Source: Clostridia bacterium (GTDB taxonomy: Bacteria > Bacillota > Clostridia > Acetivibrionales > DSM-2933). Taken from it: 64,000 nucleotides of DNA. Under the pieces are notes generated by a model that did no database searches, had not been told where the DNA came from, and was given only the letters and a program-made list of their open reading frames with translations. Both the position numbers and the translations under genes were made by a program. Positions within the stretch are counted from its first letter, which is position 1; the number at the start of each line of letters is the position of its first letter. The stretch is taken from the NCBI GenBank assembly GCA_026418275.1, contig JAOABQ010000103.1:1-64000 (forward strand), in the 5' to 3' direction. Of this stretch, positions 18,244 to 26,721 are shown piece by piece.

Positions 18244-18795
18244 TTGGGTCAAGTAGAAATTCGATGGGCAGACGAAAATGATTGGCATGACTTAGGTGTT
18301 ATCCATTCAGGGGCATACCGAAGTGCTTATAAGAACATTATTCCAGATTATTACTTACAAAATTACACAGTTGAAAAACGACAGGAATATTATCGGAATG
18401 CTTTACGGGCGGGGACAGAAAAAATAGCGATCATGTTTGTAGATGGAAAAGCTGCAGGTTTGATCACAGTGGGTAAGTGCCGGGATGAGGATTTGGATAA
18501 TACATATGGTGAAATCCTTGGTATATACTTGTTAGAGGATTTTTGGGGAATGGGTTTTGGGAAAAGGCTTATACATTGGGGTAGTGACAGAATCAAAGAA
18601 TCCGGCTATTCCAGGGTTGCTTTATGGGTACTTAAGGAAAACGTAAATGCCAGAAGGTTTTACGAGAGTCTAGGGTTTATATGTGACGGGAAAGAAAGGT
18701 TAATCACCAGAGGTAAACAATTGGTTCAAGTAAGATATAAAAAGCATTTGAGTAATAACTTTGATAGTATTGTTTGTTGTTTATGGGTTCGCTAA
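18244..18795 (+). CDS. GNAT-family N-acetyltransferase
   Basis: 183 residues from TTG 18244, with GAAGGAG about 7 nt upstream. The N-terminal strand-helix EIRWADENDWHDLGVIHSGAY, the beta-4 strand EILGIYLLEDFWGMGFGKRLI with the acetyl-CoA pyrophosphate-binding loop (GMGFGKR), and NVNARRFYESLGF are the classical GNAT motifs. The acceptor cannot be predicted. The last ~15 residues (SNNFDSIVCCLWVR) run past the usual fold end and may reflect a drifted stop. It stands alone between noncoding regions. Confidence 0.88.
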   Translation: MGQVEIRWADENDWHDLGVIHSGAYRSAYKNIIPDYYLQNYTVEKRQEYYRNALRAGTEKIAIMFVDGKAAGLITVGKCRDEDLDNTYGEILGIYLLEDFWGMGFGKRLIHWGSDRIKESGYSRVALWVLKENVNARRFYESLGFICDGKERLITRGKQLVQVRYKKHLSNNFDSIVCCLWVR

Positions 18796-19045
18796 AAATA
18801 TTTTTAAATTCAAGAAGGAATGATATCTTTATTGTCGAAATATAATTATAGCTGTAATAAAGTTAACACTCTTAGAAAATCTGAAACAGTTTCTTGTCAG
18901 GTGGCCGAAATAGTTTTGCTGTTATCGGCGAAAGTCTCAAACTTCATTCTATATTGACTATGATAATGCTTTGCGACAATTCATTTTTCGTGCTTCAAGT
19001 TGTTGATTTTAATTGTGACAATTTTAATTTTCGAATGCAAAAAAT

Positions 19046-19148
19046 AGTGCCTCATAACGTAATTCTTTTCTAGGGTATGCGAGGCACAAACAGATGAAGT
19101 GCATTTTTAACACTTTGAAACTTAAAATTTGTTGTGTTAAAAAGCACT
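19046..19148. repeat. 103-bp double-hairpin repeat, copy 1
   Basis: Two consecutive stem-loops: GTGCCTC with GAGGCAC (19047-19087), then AGTGC..TTTAACAC with GTGTTAAAAAGCACT. The element starts AGTGC and ends GCACT. A second copy lies at 57651-57753 with only two substitutions over 103 bp. Identity this high between noncoding sites indicates a mobile or functional RNA/DNA element. Confidence 0.85.
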
Positions 19149-19250
19149 AGTATCGTGATTTATATGATCAAAGGAGTATGTCACAACAAAGATTGCATGC
19201 ATATCTTTATCGGATCTTAAATGGGATTTCAATATGTCAGAGGAGTAAAA

Positions 19251-19334
19251 ATGACATTGAGTCATAATATTAGTACAATTGTTTTAATTATCATTTTTAC
19301 AGCATTTGTTATAGAAATAGCAACCTATCAGTAA
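19251..19334 (+). CDS. Possible 27-residue membrane peptide
   Basis: ATG 19251 is preceded by AGAGGAG at 19239-19245. The frame encodes MTLSHNISTIVLIIIFTAFV followed by EIATYQ, essentially one transmembrane helix, and stops 89 nt before the methyl-accepting protein gene. Support is the ribosome binding site and hydrophobic content only; it could be a small regulatory or toxin-like membrane peptide. Confidence 0.4.
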   Translation: MTLSHNISTIVLIIIFTAFVIEIATYQ

Positions 19335-19422
19335 ATTCGTAAAAGTAATAAAAATCTCTCACAGTCTATCATTCAAGTTTAATAACATGATTAGGATCAT
19401 AAATATTGGAAGGAGTGTTCTT

Positions 19423-20922
19423 ATGCAGAACCAAGTCACGTATCACGACACCTACAATGTGCAAAGGGTTCACAAAATTAATGTTTTTGCTACTATTCTG
19501 GTTGCAATATTTATGAGTTCTCAATCAATGTTAACACAAGGGTTTCACAACGGGCTAAAAATTGCTGTCTATGGTTCCGTAGTTGTTTTTCTCGTGATAT
19601 TGAATTATTTTTTGCCAATTCAAAAGTTTGTAAAAAGTCTTTTATTTATTCTTATTCCCGGGATGGTCATCACTGCACTATTTTATTTGGATGGATATGC
19701 ATTAAACAAACATTACATAGTTGTCGGAACGGTCGTTATGGCAGCATTATACTTTAATAAAGAAATTATTCTGGTTTATGGATGTATACTTCAACTTTTA
19801 TTAACTGCAGTATTTATACTGAAGCCCTTAAGCATTACCGGTCCTAAAAACGGCGTAGGTGTTTTCATTGCGATTCTGGTAGTGTTAAATGGAGTAACCT
19901 TTATTCTTTATTTTTTAAGCAAGTGGGGAAGAGCTCTTGTTGATGAAGCTGTCCAAAGGGAGCTTCATGCAAAAGGGTTATTGGATAAATTGCAAAATAC
20001 TTCAGTTAAGATACAAGAAAGTACAGCTATACTTGATAGCAATATCAATATGTTTAATACAAATATTAATACTATATGTGAAGAGAGCCAGAGTATAACT
20101 TTGTCAATGCAACAAATGGCAAAGGCTATTCAGGAGGAAGCAAGCAGTTTTTATAAAGTAAACGAAACAATGGTTAACTCTTTGGAAATGGTACGTGAAA
20201 CACATGATATTTCGAAAGGTATTGCCGATAAATCCAATCAAATGAGTCAAAAAGTTGAAGAAGGCTCAAATAAAATTGATCAAATCAACAACCAGATCAG
20301 CATAATTAGCAGTGCAATAGGAACAGCTTCCGTTACAGTTTCTGAACTGCAGGCAAGTATGGGAAAAGTTAACGGCTTATTGAAAGGTATTACTGAGATT
20401 GCCGAGCAAACAAATTTATTAGCCCTTAACGCAGCCATAGAATCAGCACGTGCAGGAGAACATGGTAAAGGATTCGCAGTTGTTGCAGATGAAGTAAGAA
20501 AACTGGCAGTGCAAAGTGCACATATTGTAAGTGAGATAACCCAGGTGACAACAAGGGTATTTAACCAATCCACGGAGGCGCACGAAAAGGTAAGTCAGGG
20601 TGATAGCGCAACCATAGAGGGTAAAAAGCTAGTAAGTGATATATCCTCATATTTTCACCATATAAAGAGCGCATTCGAAGATACGAACACCGAAATTATT
20701 AGAGGAATGCAAAAAATTCAAAATATTACAGATAAATATATGGATGTTCAAGTCCAGATGGAAAATATGGTGAGTATTTCAGAACAGACAGCAGCATCAA
20801 CTCAAGAAGTATTGGCAACCATTGAAAACGAAAATAATCAAATGATACAAATAGGTAATTCGGTAAATGAAATTCAGAAATTAAGCGGCCATCTAAAGGA
20901 TATGGTTCAAAGTAAAAATTGA
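19423..20922 (+). CDS. Membrane-anchored methyl-accepting chemotaxis protein
   Basis: 499 residues from ATG 19423 (GGAAGGAG upstream). Six predicted transmembrane helices fill residues ~20-185 with no large extracellular domain, so the sensor input is probably membrane-embedded. A coiled-coil signalling domain follows, with the highly conserved hairpin tip EQTNLLALNAAIESARAGEHG and GKGFAVVADEVRKLA, which contacts CheA/CheW. No HAMP domain is obvious. No che genes are nearby. It may control taxis or another CheA-linked output. A truncated copy of the dispersed 95-bp element follows the stop codon. Confidence 0.9.
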   Translation: MQNQVTYHDTYNVQRVHKINVFATILVAIFMSSQSMLTQGFHNGLKIAVYGSVVVFLVILNYFLPIQKFVKSLLFILIPGMVITALFYLDGYALNKHYIVVGTVVMAALYFNKEIILVYGCILQLLLTAVFILKPLSITGPKNGVGVFIAILVVLNGVTFILYFLSKWGRALVDEAVQRELHAKGLLDKLQNTSVKIQESTAILDSNINMFNTNINTICEESQSITLSMQQMAKAIQEEASSFYKVNETMVNSLEMVRETHDISKGIADKSNQMSQKVEEGSNKIDQINNQISIISSAIGTASVTVSELQASMGKVNGLLKGITEIAEQTNLLALNAAIESARAGEHGKGFAVVADEVRKLAVQSAHIVSEITQVTTRVFNQSTEAHEKVSQGDSATIEGKKLVSDISSYFHHIKSAFEDTNTEIIRGMQKIQNITDKYMDVQVQMENMVSISEQTAASTQEVLATIENENNQMIQIGNSVNEIQKLSGHLKDMVQSKN

Positions 20923-20945
20923 TCTAAATGTGATATTGTTCTACA

Positions 20946-21011
20946 GATAACGAAGTTTAAACATAGTAAAATTCGAGAGATGAAATACCTGGACTATAGA
21001 AATAAATTATG
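20946..21011 (+). repeat. ~95-bp hairpin element, copy A (3'-truncated)
   Basis: Begins GATAACGAAG and contains the GTAAAATTCGAGAGATGAAA core shared with copies at 38169, 46402 and 54924. After the ATACCTGG of the core it diverges and the closing arm (CAGTTCGTTATC) is missing. Confidence 0.75.
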
Positions 21012-21014
21012 GAT

Positions 21015-21061
21015 AAAAAGGTGCGTTCCTTATGAAAAAAGGTAGGGATGTACTTTTTTTT
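21015..21061 (+). terminator. Rho-independent terminator after the methyl-accepting protein
   Basis: AAAAGGTGCGTTCC pairs with GGGATGTACTTTT (one bulge, several G-U pairs), followed by eight T residues. Confidence 0.75.
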
Positions 21062-21157
21062 CTACATTTTCTTACTTTTTTTCTCATCTATAATATAATA
21101 CAATTAATAAAACATTTTGATAAAATTGTGTATGTTAAAAGTAGGTAGGGGTGGAGA

Positions 21158-21748
21158 ATGATGAAAATACTGGCTGTCGCCGATGAGGAAGTATCCTATA
21201 TTTGGGATCATTTTGATAGGGCAAGGTTTAAAGATGTTGATTTAATCATTTCCTGCGGTGACCTAAAGCCCCAATACTTGTCCTTTCTTGTTACAATGGT
21301 AAAGGCTCCTTTATTTTATGTGCACGGAAATCATGATGGTGCTTATACGAAATCTCCTCCTGAAGGCTGCGAATGTATTGATGGGAAGCTTGTTAATTAC
21401 AAAGGAGTTAGAATACTGGGGCTGGGTGGAAGTTTTAATTATAATGACGGGAAGCATCAATTTACTGAGGCAAAGATGCGCAGCCGAATACGCAAGCTGG
21501 CATTCAAGCTGTGGCTAAAAGGCGGGATAGATATGATTGTGACCCATGCCCCTGCGTATAAATTAGGAGATGGAAATGATTTGTGTCATCGGGGCTTTGA
21601 ATGTTTTAACAGGCTAATGGACAAATATTCACCAAAGTACTTGCTGCATGGCCACCAGCACTTGAATTACGGAAATAATAAAAGGATACTTCAGCACAAG
21701 GATACAAAAATCATCAATACTTTTGGATATTATTTGTTTGACTTTTAG
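21158..21748 (+). CDS. Calcineurin-like metallophosphoesterase
   Basis: 196 residues from ATG 21158 (GGGGTGGAG upstream; a second ATG follows directly). Metal-binding motifs of the family are in order: an altered first block (ILAVADEEVSY in place of the usual DxHG), SCGDLKP, HGNHDGAY, VTHAPAYKLGD, and LHGHQHLNYG. The YfcE/MJ0936-like small phosphoesterases share this layout and hydrolyse phosphodiesters; the change in the first block, where Asp-x-His is expected, may alter metal loading. It stands just before a two-component pair but is separated by 160 nt. Confidence 0.88.
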   Translation: MMKILAVADEEVSYIWDHFDRARFKDVDLIISCGDLKPQYLSFLVTMVKAPLFYVHGNHDGAYTKSPPEGCECIDGKLVNYKGVRILGLGGSFNYNDGKHQFTEAKMRSRIRKLAFKLWLKGGIDMIVTHAPAYKLGDGNDLCHRGFECFNRLMDKYSPKYLLHGHQHLNYGNNKRILQHKDTKIINTFGYYLFDF

Positions 21749-21910
21749 TTTTGGTAAGGGGGGATTCAAATTCCTATCAGTGAAAACCGGATTTTTTAAA
21801 TGCCTAAAGTTTGTAAATATTTCAAGGAGTCGACTTACAGGCCAAATCATAGTAAGATATAATCAATTGAGATTTTAATATTCGTTTAGAGAATAATGTG
21901 AGGAAACCAT

Positions 21911-22600
21911 ATGGAACATGTACTGATTGTTGAAGATGAGCAGCATATAAGGGAATTTATTGCCATCAACTTGAGTCGGAACCATATGAGCCCTTTTGAG
22001 GCTGAATCGGGTGAGGCAGCTTTAAGAGTGCTTGCGGGCAATGCCATTGATCTTGTGTTGTTAGACTTAAAACTTCCAGGAATCAATGGTTATGAAGTTT
22101 GTAAAGCAATCCGTGAAAAGTATCCTAATATAGGTATTATTATGGTTACTGCAAAAAATCAGGATATGGATAAAATCATGGGTCTTGAACTAGGTGCGGA
22201 TGACTATCTTACCAAACCCTTTAATCCCCAAGAGTTGATAGCCAGAATCAGATCGGTGGTCCGGCGTACAAAAAGAATGGAAACGATAAAAGTACAAGCA
22301 ATAGTTTCGGGTAAAATAAAAATCGATTACAATTCTAGAAAAGTTTTTAAGGAAGATGTGGAAATCAAGCTAACCCCCAAAGAATTTGACATTATCTATA
22401 CCCTTGCAAAGGACCCGGGACATACCTTTACCAGGGACCAACTGCTGGACCTCATATGGGGGACGGATTTCTACGGAGACACGAAAACATTGGATGTGCA
22501 CATCCGAAGGCTCAGAGAAAAAATCGAAGAAGATGCGGCTTCACCTTCCTATATAGAAACTGTATGGGGCATAGGATACAGATGGAAGGATGTGAAATAA
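21911..22600 (+). CDS. OmpR/PhoB-family response regulator
   Basis: 229 residues. The receiver domain carries the acidic pair D9-E10 (VEDEQ), phosphorylation site D52 (LLDLKLPG), T80 and K102 (TKPFNP). The C-terminal winged helix (LTPKEFDIIYTL ... VHIRRLREKIEE ... VWGIGYRW) binds DNA. It is immediately followed by its kinase: the stop TAA touches the kinase ATG with no gap. The target genes are unknown; the downstream lipoprotein is a candidate. Confidence 0.95.
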   Translation: MEHVLIVEDEQHIREFIAINLSRNHMSPFEAESGEAALRVLAGNAIDLVLLDLKLPGINGYEVCKAIREKYPNIGIIMVTAKNQDMDKIMGLELGADDYLTKPFNPQELIARIRSVVRRTKRMETIKVQAIVSGKIKIDYNSRKVFKEDVEIKLTPKEFDIIYTLAKDPGHTFTRDQLLDLIWGTDFYGDTKTLDVHIRRLREKIEEDAASPSYIETVWGIGYRWKDVK

Positions 22601-24007
22601 ATGTTCCACGGAATACGTAAAAGGCTGGTTGGAACCTATTTGTTTATCATCATCTTAACTGTAGTGTTGATTGAAGCCATCATGATTGGCACAATTCATC
22701 ATTATTATATGACCAGTATTCATAGCACCTTAAAAAACCAGGCTGAAGTCGTAAGCAATTTTTACACCAGTTACCTTTCCAATACGGATATCAAGAGTAA
22801 TACAGGCAAGCTTCTTGACAATTTTTCAAACCTGCCCGTGCAAATCCAAATTATAAACCTTAAAGGGGAAGTCATAGGGGATTCTCTTCATACCACATTT
22901 GGCGAGAATTTAAAGTACAGCGATATTAAAGACGCACTTGCCGGAAACCGGGGAGATTTTATTGGCAAAGATGCGGTAACAGGAGAAAGCCTAATGGCCT
23001 ATTCTATCCCCTTAAGAAGCAGGGAGGGCATTGTAGGTGCTGCACGCTTTACAACATCCCTGGAATTAACGAATAAAACCCTTCGAAACATTTATCTCTA
23101 CCTTATACTTGCAGGTGTTGGCATTATTTTGCTGATATTTCTTATAAGCTTGTATCTTTCCAATACCATCATAAACCCCATAAAAAAGATAACCCGGGTA
23201 TCCGAGGATATGTCAAAAGGGAACCTGTCGGTTAGGGCCGACATGGGAACTAACGATGAAATTGGCCTATTGGCACGTACATTAAATCATATGGCAGATG
23301 AAATCCAAAAGACTGAAACCCTTAAAAACGAGTTTATTTCTTCTATTTCCCATGAACTGAGGACCCCCCTTACATCCATTAAGGGGTGGACAATGACTTT
23401 AGCCGATACAAAGCCGGAGGAGCATGAAATCATAAGACGGGGAGTTTACATTATAAATCTTGAAACAGATCGGCTTACTGAAATGGTTGAGGAACTTTTG
23501 GACTTTTCCAGAATACAAGGCGCCCAATTCCGAATACAAAAAGAAGAAGCGGATATCCATAAGCTCATCAGTGAAGTGTATGAGCAGATGAAGCAGAGGG
23601 CATTAAGGCAGGGTATAAAGTTGGAAATAGACATTGTGGAAAAACCCCGGTACTTACAAATAGATACAAAAAGAATCAAGCAGGTTTTAATCAATTTATT
23701 GGATAATTCTTTAAAGTTTACTGCTGCCGGCGGAAACATCAAGCTTTCTACCGGAACATGCTTCATAAAAGAGGAAGAATTCTTTTATATCAACATTCTG
23801 GATACTGGCTGCGGTATCAGCCCGGATGAACTCAATTTGATCAAGGGCCGGTTTTATCGTGGTAAAAATGCTTCAAATATGAGTGGAATCGGGCTTGGGT
23901 TATCTATTAGCAGCGGGCTGGTGAAATCTCATGGGGGAATCCTTGACATCCAAAGTGAAACGGGAAAAGGAACAAGTGTTACGGTCAAACTTCCTTTAAA
24001 AAGTTAA
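22601..24007 (+). CDS. Sensor histidine kinase (HAMP-HisKA-HATPase)
   Basis: 468 residues. Transmembrane helices at ~13-33 and ~164-186 enclose a ~130-residue extracytoplasmic sensor domain of the PAS-like type seen in PhoR/ResE-like kinases. HAMP spans ~187-240. The phospho-acceptor is H251 in SSISHELRTPLTS. The ATP-binding domain has the N box (LINLLDNSLKF), the G1 box (DTGCGIS) and the G2 box (GIGLGLS). It forms an operon with the upstream regulator and phosphorylates it by family logic; the signal is unknown. Confidence 0.95.
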   Translation: MFHGIRKRLVGTYLFIIILTVVLIEAIMIGTIHHYYMTSIHSTLKNQAEVVSNFYTSYLSNTDIKSNTGKLLDNFSNLPVQIQIINLKGEVIGDSLHTTFGENLKYSDIKDALAGNRGDFIGKDAVTGESLMAYSIPLRSREGIVGAARFTTSLELTNKTLRNIYLYLILAGVGIILLIFLISLYLSNTIINPIKKITRVSEDMSKGNLSVRADMGTNDEIGLLARTLNHMADEIQKTETLKNEFISSISHELRTPLTSIKGWTMTLADTKPEEHEIIRRGVYIINLETDRLTEMVEELLDFSRIQGAQFRIQKEEADIHKLISEVYEQMKQRALRQGIKLEIDIVEKPRYLQIDTKRIKQVLINLLDNSLKFTAAGGNIKLSTGTCFIKEEEFFYINILDTGCGISPDELNLIKGRFYRGKNASNMSGIGLGLSISSGLVKSHGGILDIQSETGKGTSVTVKLPLKS

Positions 24008-24127
24008 CTATTTTGTAAACATTCTTAAGCCTTTGTTAAAAAATCGAGTCCTGCTTTTTGCTAAAATTTAAGCATGCATATAAAATCTCCATGGAAGGTA
24101 TGCAAATATTTTATATTAGGAAGTGGT

Positions 24128-25030
24128 ATGATGAAATACGGAGTTTTTCCAATTATGGTTGTCATGGCAATACTTATGGGTTTATTTTCCTCATGTACCA
24201 ATGTGGCAGGACCACAAGAGGTGCTGGCTCCTCCGCAGCAGAGCGGGAATGATAATATCATGAGTGAATATAGGAATCTGGTAAACGGGAACAGTGCACC
24301 CAGAGACATATTAAAATTTTTGGATGCCAATATCGGAAATTTGAATAAGGAAGACGCGGATAAAGTAGTTACGGATTTTATTGAAATTCAAAAAAAGCAG
24401 CTTCAAAATTATGAGGAAAAGCTATATTCTCCGGAGTTTAATGCTAAAATCAGTACTGTAAAATTTGAAGATATTACAAAAGGGGAAAATATTAAAGATG
24501 CGGATGTAAATACTTTTGTGCAAAATGCATATCATGACGGCTATAAATTTTTTTATCCTGAAGGTATGGTTAATATGGAAATTGATTATGAAAACATAAA
24601 TAAGAGGTTTTCCGGATTTGTCTCCGAAAACGTTTCGGCATACCTGGAAATTATGTCGGCGGAATATAAAAAGCATTATGCTCATGATGGGGGGCTCATA
24701 ATAGATTTGGATGAGCTTGTAAAGAGAATCATCCAAACAGAAAATTTCATTGAAAAGTATAAGGACAGCCCATTCCAAAACGAAGTCAGACAGCTTAATA
24801 AAAACTATCTAAGTGCTTACTTGTTAGGCCTAAACAATACACCTGCTTTTGCCTATGAAGATAATCAACTAAGGGAGGATGTTCTAAGCAGTTTTGAGCA
24901 TACAGTGAAGGAGTATAAGGATTCAAAACTTGCCGGCATTCTTAAAGAGTACATGGAATTAGTGAGAAAAAATAACAACAAAAAGACCGGAGAAATACTG
25001 AATTTTGTGGAAAGAGAAATGGGGAAATAA
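24128..25030 (+). CDS. Predicted lipoprotein of unknown function
   Basis: 300 residues from ATG 24128 (AGGAAGTGG upstream; ATG 24131 is equally possible). A signal sequence ends in the lipobox GLFSSC, so the protein is likely lipid-anchored on the outer face of the membrane. The remainder is acidic, mostly helical, without cysteines or recognisable motifs. It lies 120 nt after the kinase gene and could belong to the same regulon. Confidence 0.75.
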   Translation: MMKYGVFPIMVVMAILMGLFSSCTNVAGPQEVLAPPQQSGNDNIMSEYRNLVNGNSAPRDILKFLDANIGNLNKEDADKVVTDFIEIQKKQLQNYEEKLYSPEFNAKISTVKFEDITKGENIKDADVNTFVQNAYHDGYKFFYPEGMVNMEIDYENINKRFSGFVSENVSAYLEIMSAEYKKHYAHDGGLIIDLDELVKRIIQTENFIEKYKDSPFQNEVRQLNKNYLSAYLLGLNNTPAFAYEDNQLREDVLSSFEHTVKEYKDSKLAGILKEYMELVRKNNNKKTGEILNFVEREMGK

Positions 25031-25040
25031 ATAAATTTGT

Positions 25041-25069
25041 TTGATTTATCATATAATAAGTGTTATAAT
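25041..25069 (+). promoter_or_regulatory. Promoter for the infC-like gene
   Basis: TTGATT at 25041-25046 and TATAAT at 25064-25069 are 17 bp apart, giving a leader of about 180 nt. Confidence 0.6.
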
Positions 25070-25163
25070 AAAACAATTACAAAAATAGGAAGTATTTACT
25101 TCTTATTTTGAGTATTGGTTCTGTTATTAACATAACAAAAATTGATTTATGCTTGTTAGTAAC

Positions 25164-25195
25164 AAAGAGTGGATTGCTTTGCGTATCCACTCTTT
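25164..25195 (+). promoter_or_regulatory. Leader hairpin before the infC-like gene
   Basis: A perfect 11-bp stem (AAAGAGTGGAT with ATCCACTCTTT) and 10-nt loop lie in the leader, 58 nt before the start codon. It resembles a terminator or attenuator, but the following T-run is broken (CATCATATTTAT). infC leaders are often regulatory, which fits. Confidence 0.55.
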
Positions 25196-25253
25196 CATCA
25201 TATTTATCCTAGTATGTAATTTCTGTAGTATAAAAATAATGGAGGTGTTTGAT

Positions 25254-25784
25254 ATTAGAAAAAATGAACTGCCAATGAATGAGGATATAAGAGACAAAGA
25301 AATCCGCCTTATTGATACGGATGGGTCTATGTTAGGAGTTATGCATTCAAAGGATGCACAGAAGCTTGCAAATTCAAAGAATTTGGACCTTGTAAAAATA
25401 GTACCGAAGGCAGTACCGCCGGTATGCAAAATTATGGATTATGGAAAATGTATGTTTGAGCAGGCAAAGAAAGAAAAGGAAGCTAAGAAAAATCAAATAA
25501 TTATATCTATTAAGGAAGTCAGAGTATCAGCCAAAATTGAAGAACACGATTTTGATTTTAAAGTCAAAAATGCGTATAAGTTCTTACATGACGGAAGCAA
25601 AGTAAAAGTAAGTATACGTTTTAGAGGCAGAGAAATGCGATATACCAAATCGGGAGAAGAGATACTTGCAAAGTTTGCAGAAGCTGTAAAGGATGTTGGC
25701 TTGATTGATAAACAGCCTAAGCTTGAAGGAAAAAACATGGTAATGATATTAAATCCCAAAAAGGCCGCAGGGATTGCCACATAG
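25254..25784 (+). CDS. infC: Translation initiation factor IF-3 (stand-alone copy, ATT start)
   Basis: 176 residues. IF-3 binds the 30S subunit, prevents premature 50S joining and checks the start codon. The N domain (ELPMNEDIRDKEIRLID) and linker (PPVCKIMDYGK...EQAKKEKEAKK) precede the C domain (VSIRFRGREM ... LEGKNMVMILNPK). The start is ATT 25254, 8 nt after GGAGG; rare ATT/ATC starts are a hallmark of infC and allow autoregulation. Upstream in-frame ATG 25239 would swallow the Shine-Dalgarno. The usual partners rpmI and rplT do not follow, so this may be a second, specialised IF-3. Confidence 0.9.
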   Translation: MRKNELPMNEDIRDKEIRLIDTDGSMLGVMHSKDAQKLANSKNLDLVKIVPKAVPPVCKIMDYGKCMFEQAKKEKEAKKNQIIISIKEVRVSAKIEEHDFDFKVKNAYKFLHDGSKVKVSIRFRGREMRYTKSGEEILAKFAEAVKDVGLIDKQPKLEGKNMVMILNPKKAAGIAT

Positions 25785-26022
25785 ATATTCAATAGGATTC
25801 TACCCCATTTGATGGATTTACAATGATTTGAAGCTATAGATAAAGCAAAAAACATTAACCATTTGCCTATCGCAATCAGCGCTAAAATCCTTCGCTGAAT
25901 GCTCTGTGAAATGTAAAGTTTTTAGTGTGATCTATATAAGTATTAAAAACATAGAAAAATTCAAAAATTTCACGGTGCTTCATGGTACATTTTATAAATT
26001 GAACAAAAAATTCCAAATTGTC
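25785..26022. other. Intergenic region after infC
   Basis: AT-rich sequence in which I see no gene, terminator or repeat. Confidence 0.4.
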
Positions 26023-26051
26023 TTGTATAATATGAAATGCTGTGTTATAAT
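26023..26051 (+). promoter_or_regulatory. Candidate promoter for the zinc-ribbon gene
   Basis: TTGTAT at 26023-26028 and TATAAT at 26046-26051, 17 bp apart. Confidence 0.5.
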
Positions 26052-26172
26052 TAACAAGTTGGTCAATTTATATTAACATGGATACGTTTTTCCCAAATAC
26101 AACTCCCTTTAATTTATTGGAGTGAGACGTTAGGAATAATCAAGTCCAAATAAATTAAGGAGGTATATAGAT

Positions 26173-26361
26173 ATGGCAGACAAAGTGTTAACTTGCAAAG
26201 ATTGCAATGCGGAATTTATTTTTAATGAAAGCGAACAGGCTTTCTACAAGGAAAAAGGATTTGAAAATGATCCGCAAAGATGTCCTGACTGCAGAAGAGC
26301 AAAGAAGCAGCAAAGGAACAATAACAGAGGCGGCGGAAGAAGCTTCGGTAATAGGTGGTAA
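26173..26361 (+). CDS. Small zinc-ribbon protein with Arg/Gly-rich tail
   Basis: 62 residues from ATG 26173 (AAGGAGG 7-8 nt upstream). Two CxxC pairs (LTCKDCNAEF and RCPDCRR) form a zinc ribbon of the family common in Firmicutes, and the basic tail (KKQQRNNNRGGGRSFGNRW) looks like an RNA-binding RGG tail. Nucleic-acid binding is likely but unproven. The strong ribosome binding site and terminator suggest an abundant single-gene transcript. Confidence 0.85.
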   Translation: MADKVLTCKDCNAEFIFNESEQAFYKEKGFENDPQRCPDCRRAKKQQRNNNRGGGRSFGNRW

Positions 26362-26363
26362 TT

Positions 26364-26390
26364 AAAAGGAGAGCCTTGGCTCTCCTTTTT
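26364..26390 (+). terminator. Rho-independent terminator after the zinc-ribbon gene
   Basis: AAAAGGAGAGCC and GGCTCTCCTTTT form a 12-bp stem with a 2-nt minimal loop, followed by T. Confidence 0.9.
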
Positions 26391-26721
26391 AGTTAGTTAA
26401 ACTTCCCATTCTTTTGCCTGGGCTGATAGTGTAAATGCTGCATTAAACATATGAACCTATCGGATAAAAGATAAAAAGTGCTATTGGATATTTATAAAGA
26501 AAAAGAAGCGGAAAAGCACATCATGGCTTTAACGCTTCTTTTCATGTATTGACCATCATCGTGCTAAAGCTTACTTTGATGGTTGTACCTTTTACGGGGA
26601 AGAGGCTACATCAATGCTTTCCCCAATTATAGGTACTCTATCCTTTATTCCTGCATATAGAGGAGAAACCGATTTGGGATTGAACATTTTTATTTAATGC
26701 AGGAAATAAGAATACGGCTTA
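26391..26721. other. Intergenic region between convergent genes
   Basis: Noncoding apart from the hairpin at 26501-26543; no gene or repeat is visible. Confidence 0.4.
26501..26543 (-). terminator. Terminator-like hairpin for the polysaccharide lyase gene
   Basis: AAGAAGCG and CGCTTCTT enclose a 22-nt loop. Read on the minus strand the stem is followed by TTTTTCTTT, so it could end the minus-strand transcript, about 180 nt after its stop. Confidence 0.5.

Noticed and set aside
18820..18957. 45-codon frame after the GNAT gene
   Set aside because: AAGGA abuts the ATG with too little spacing and the product has no recognisable character.
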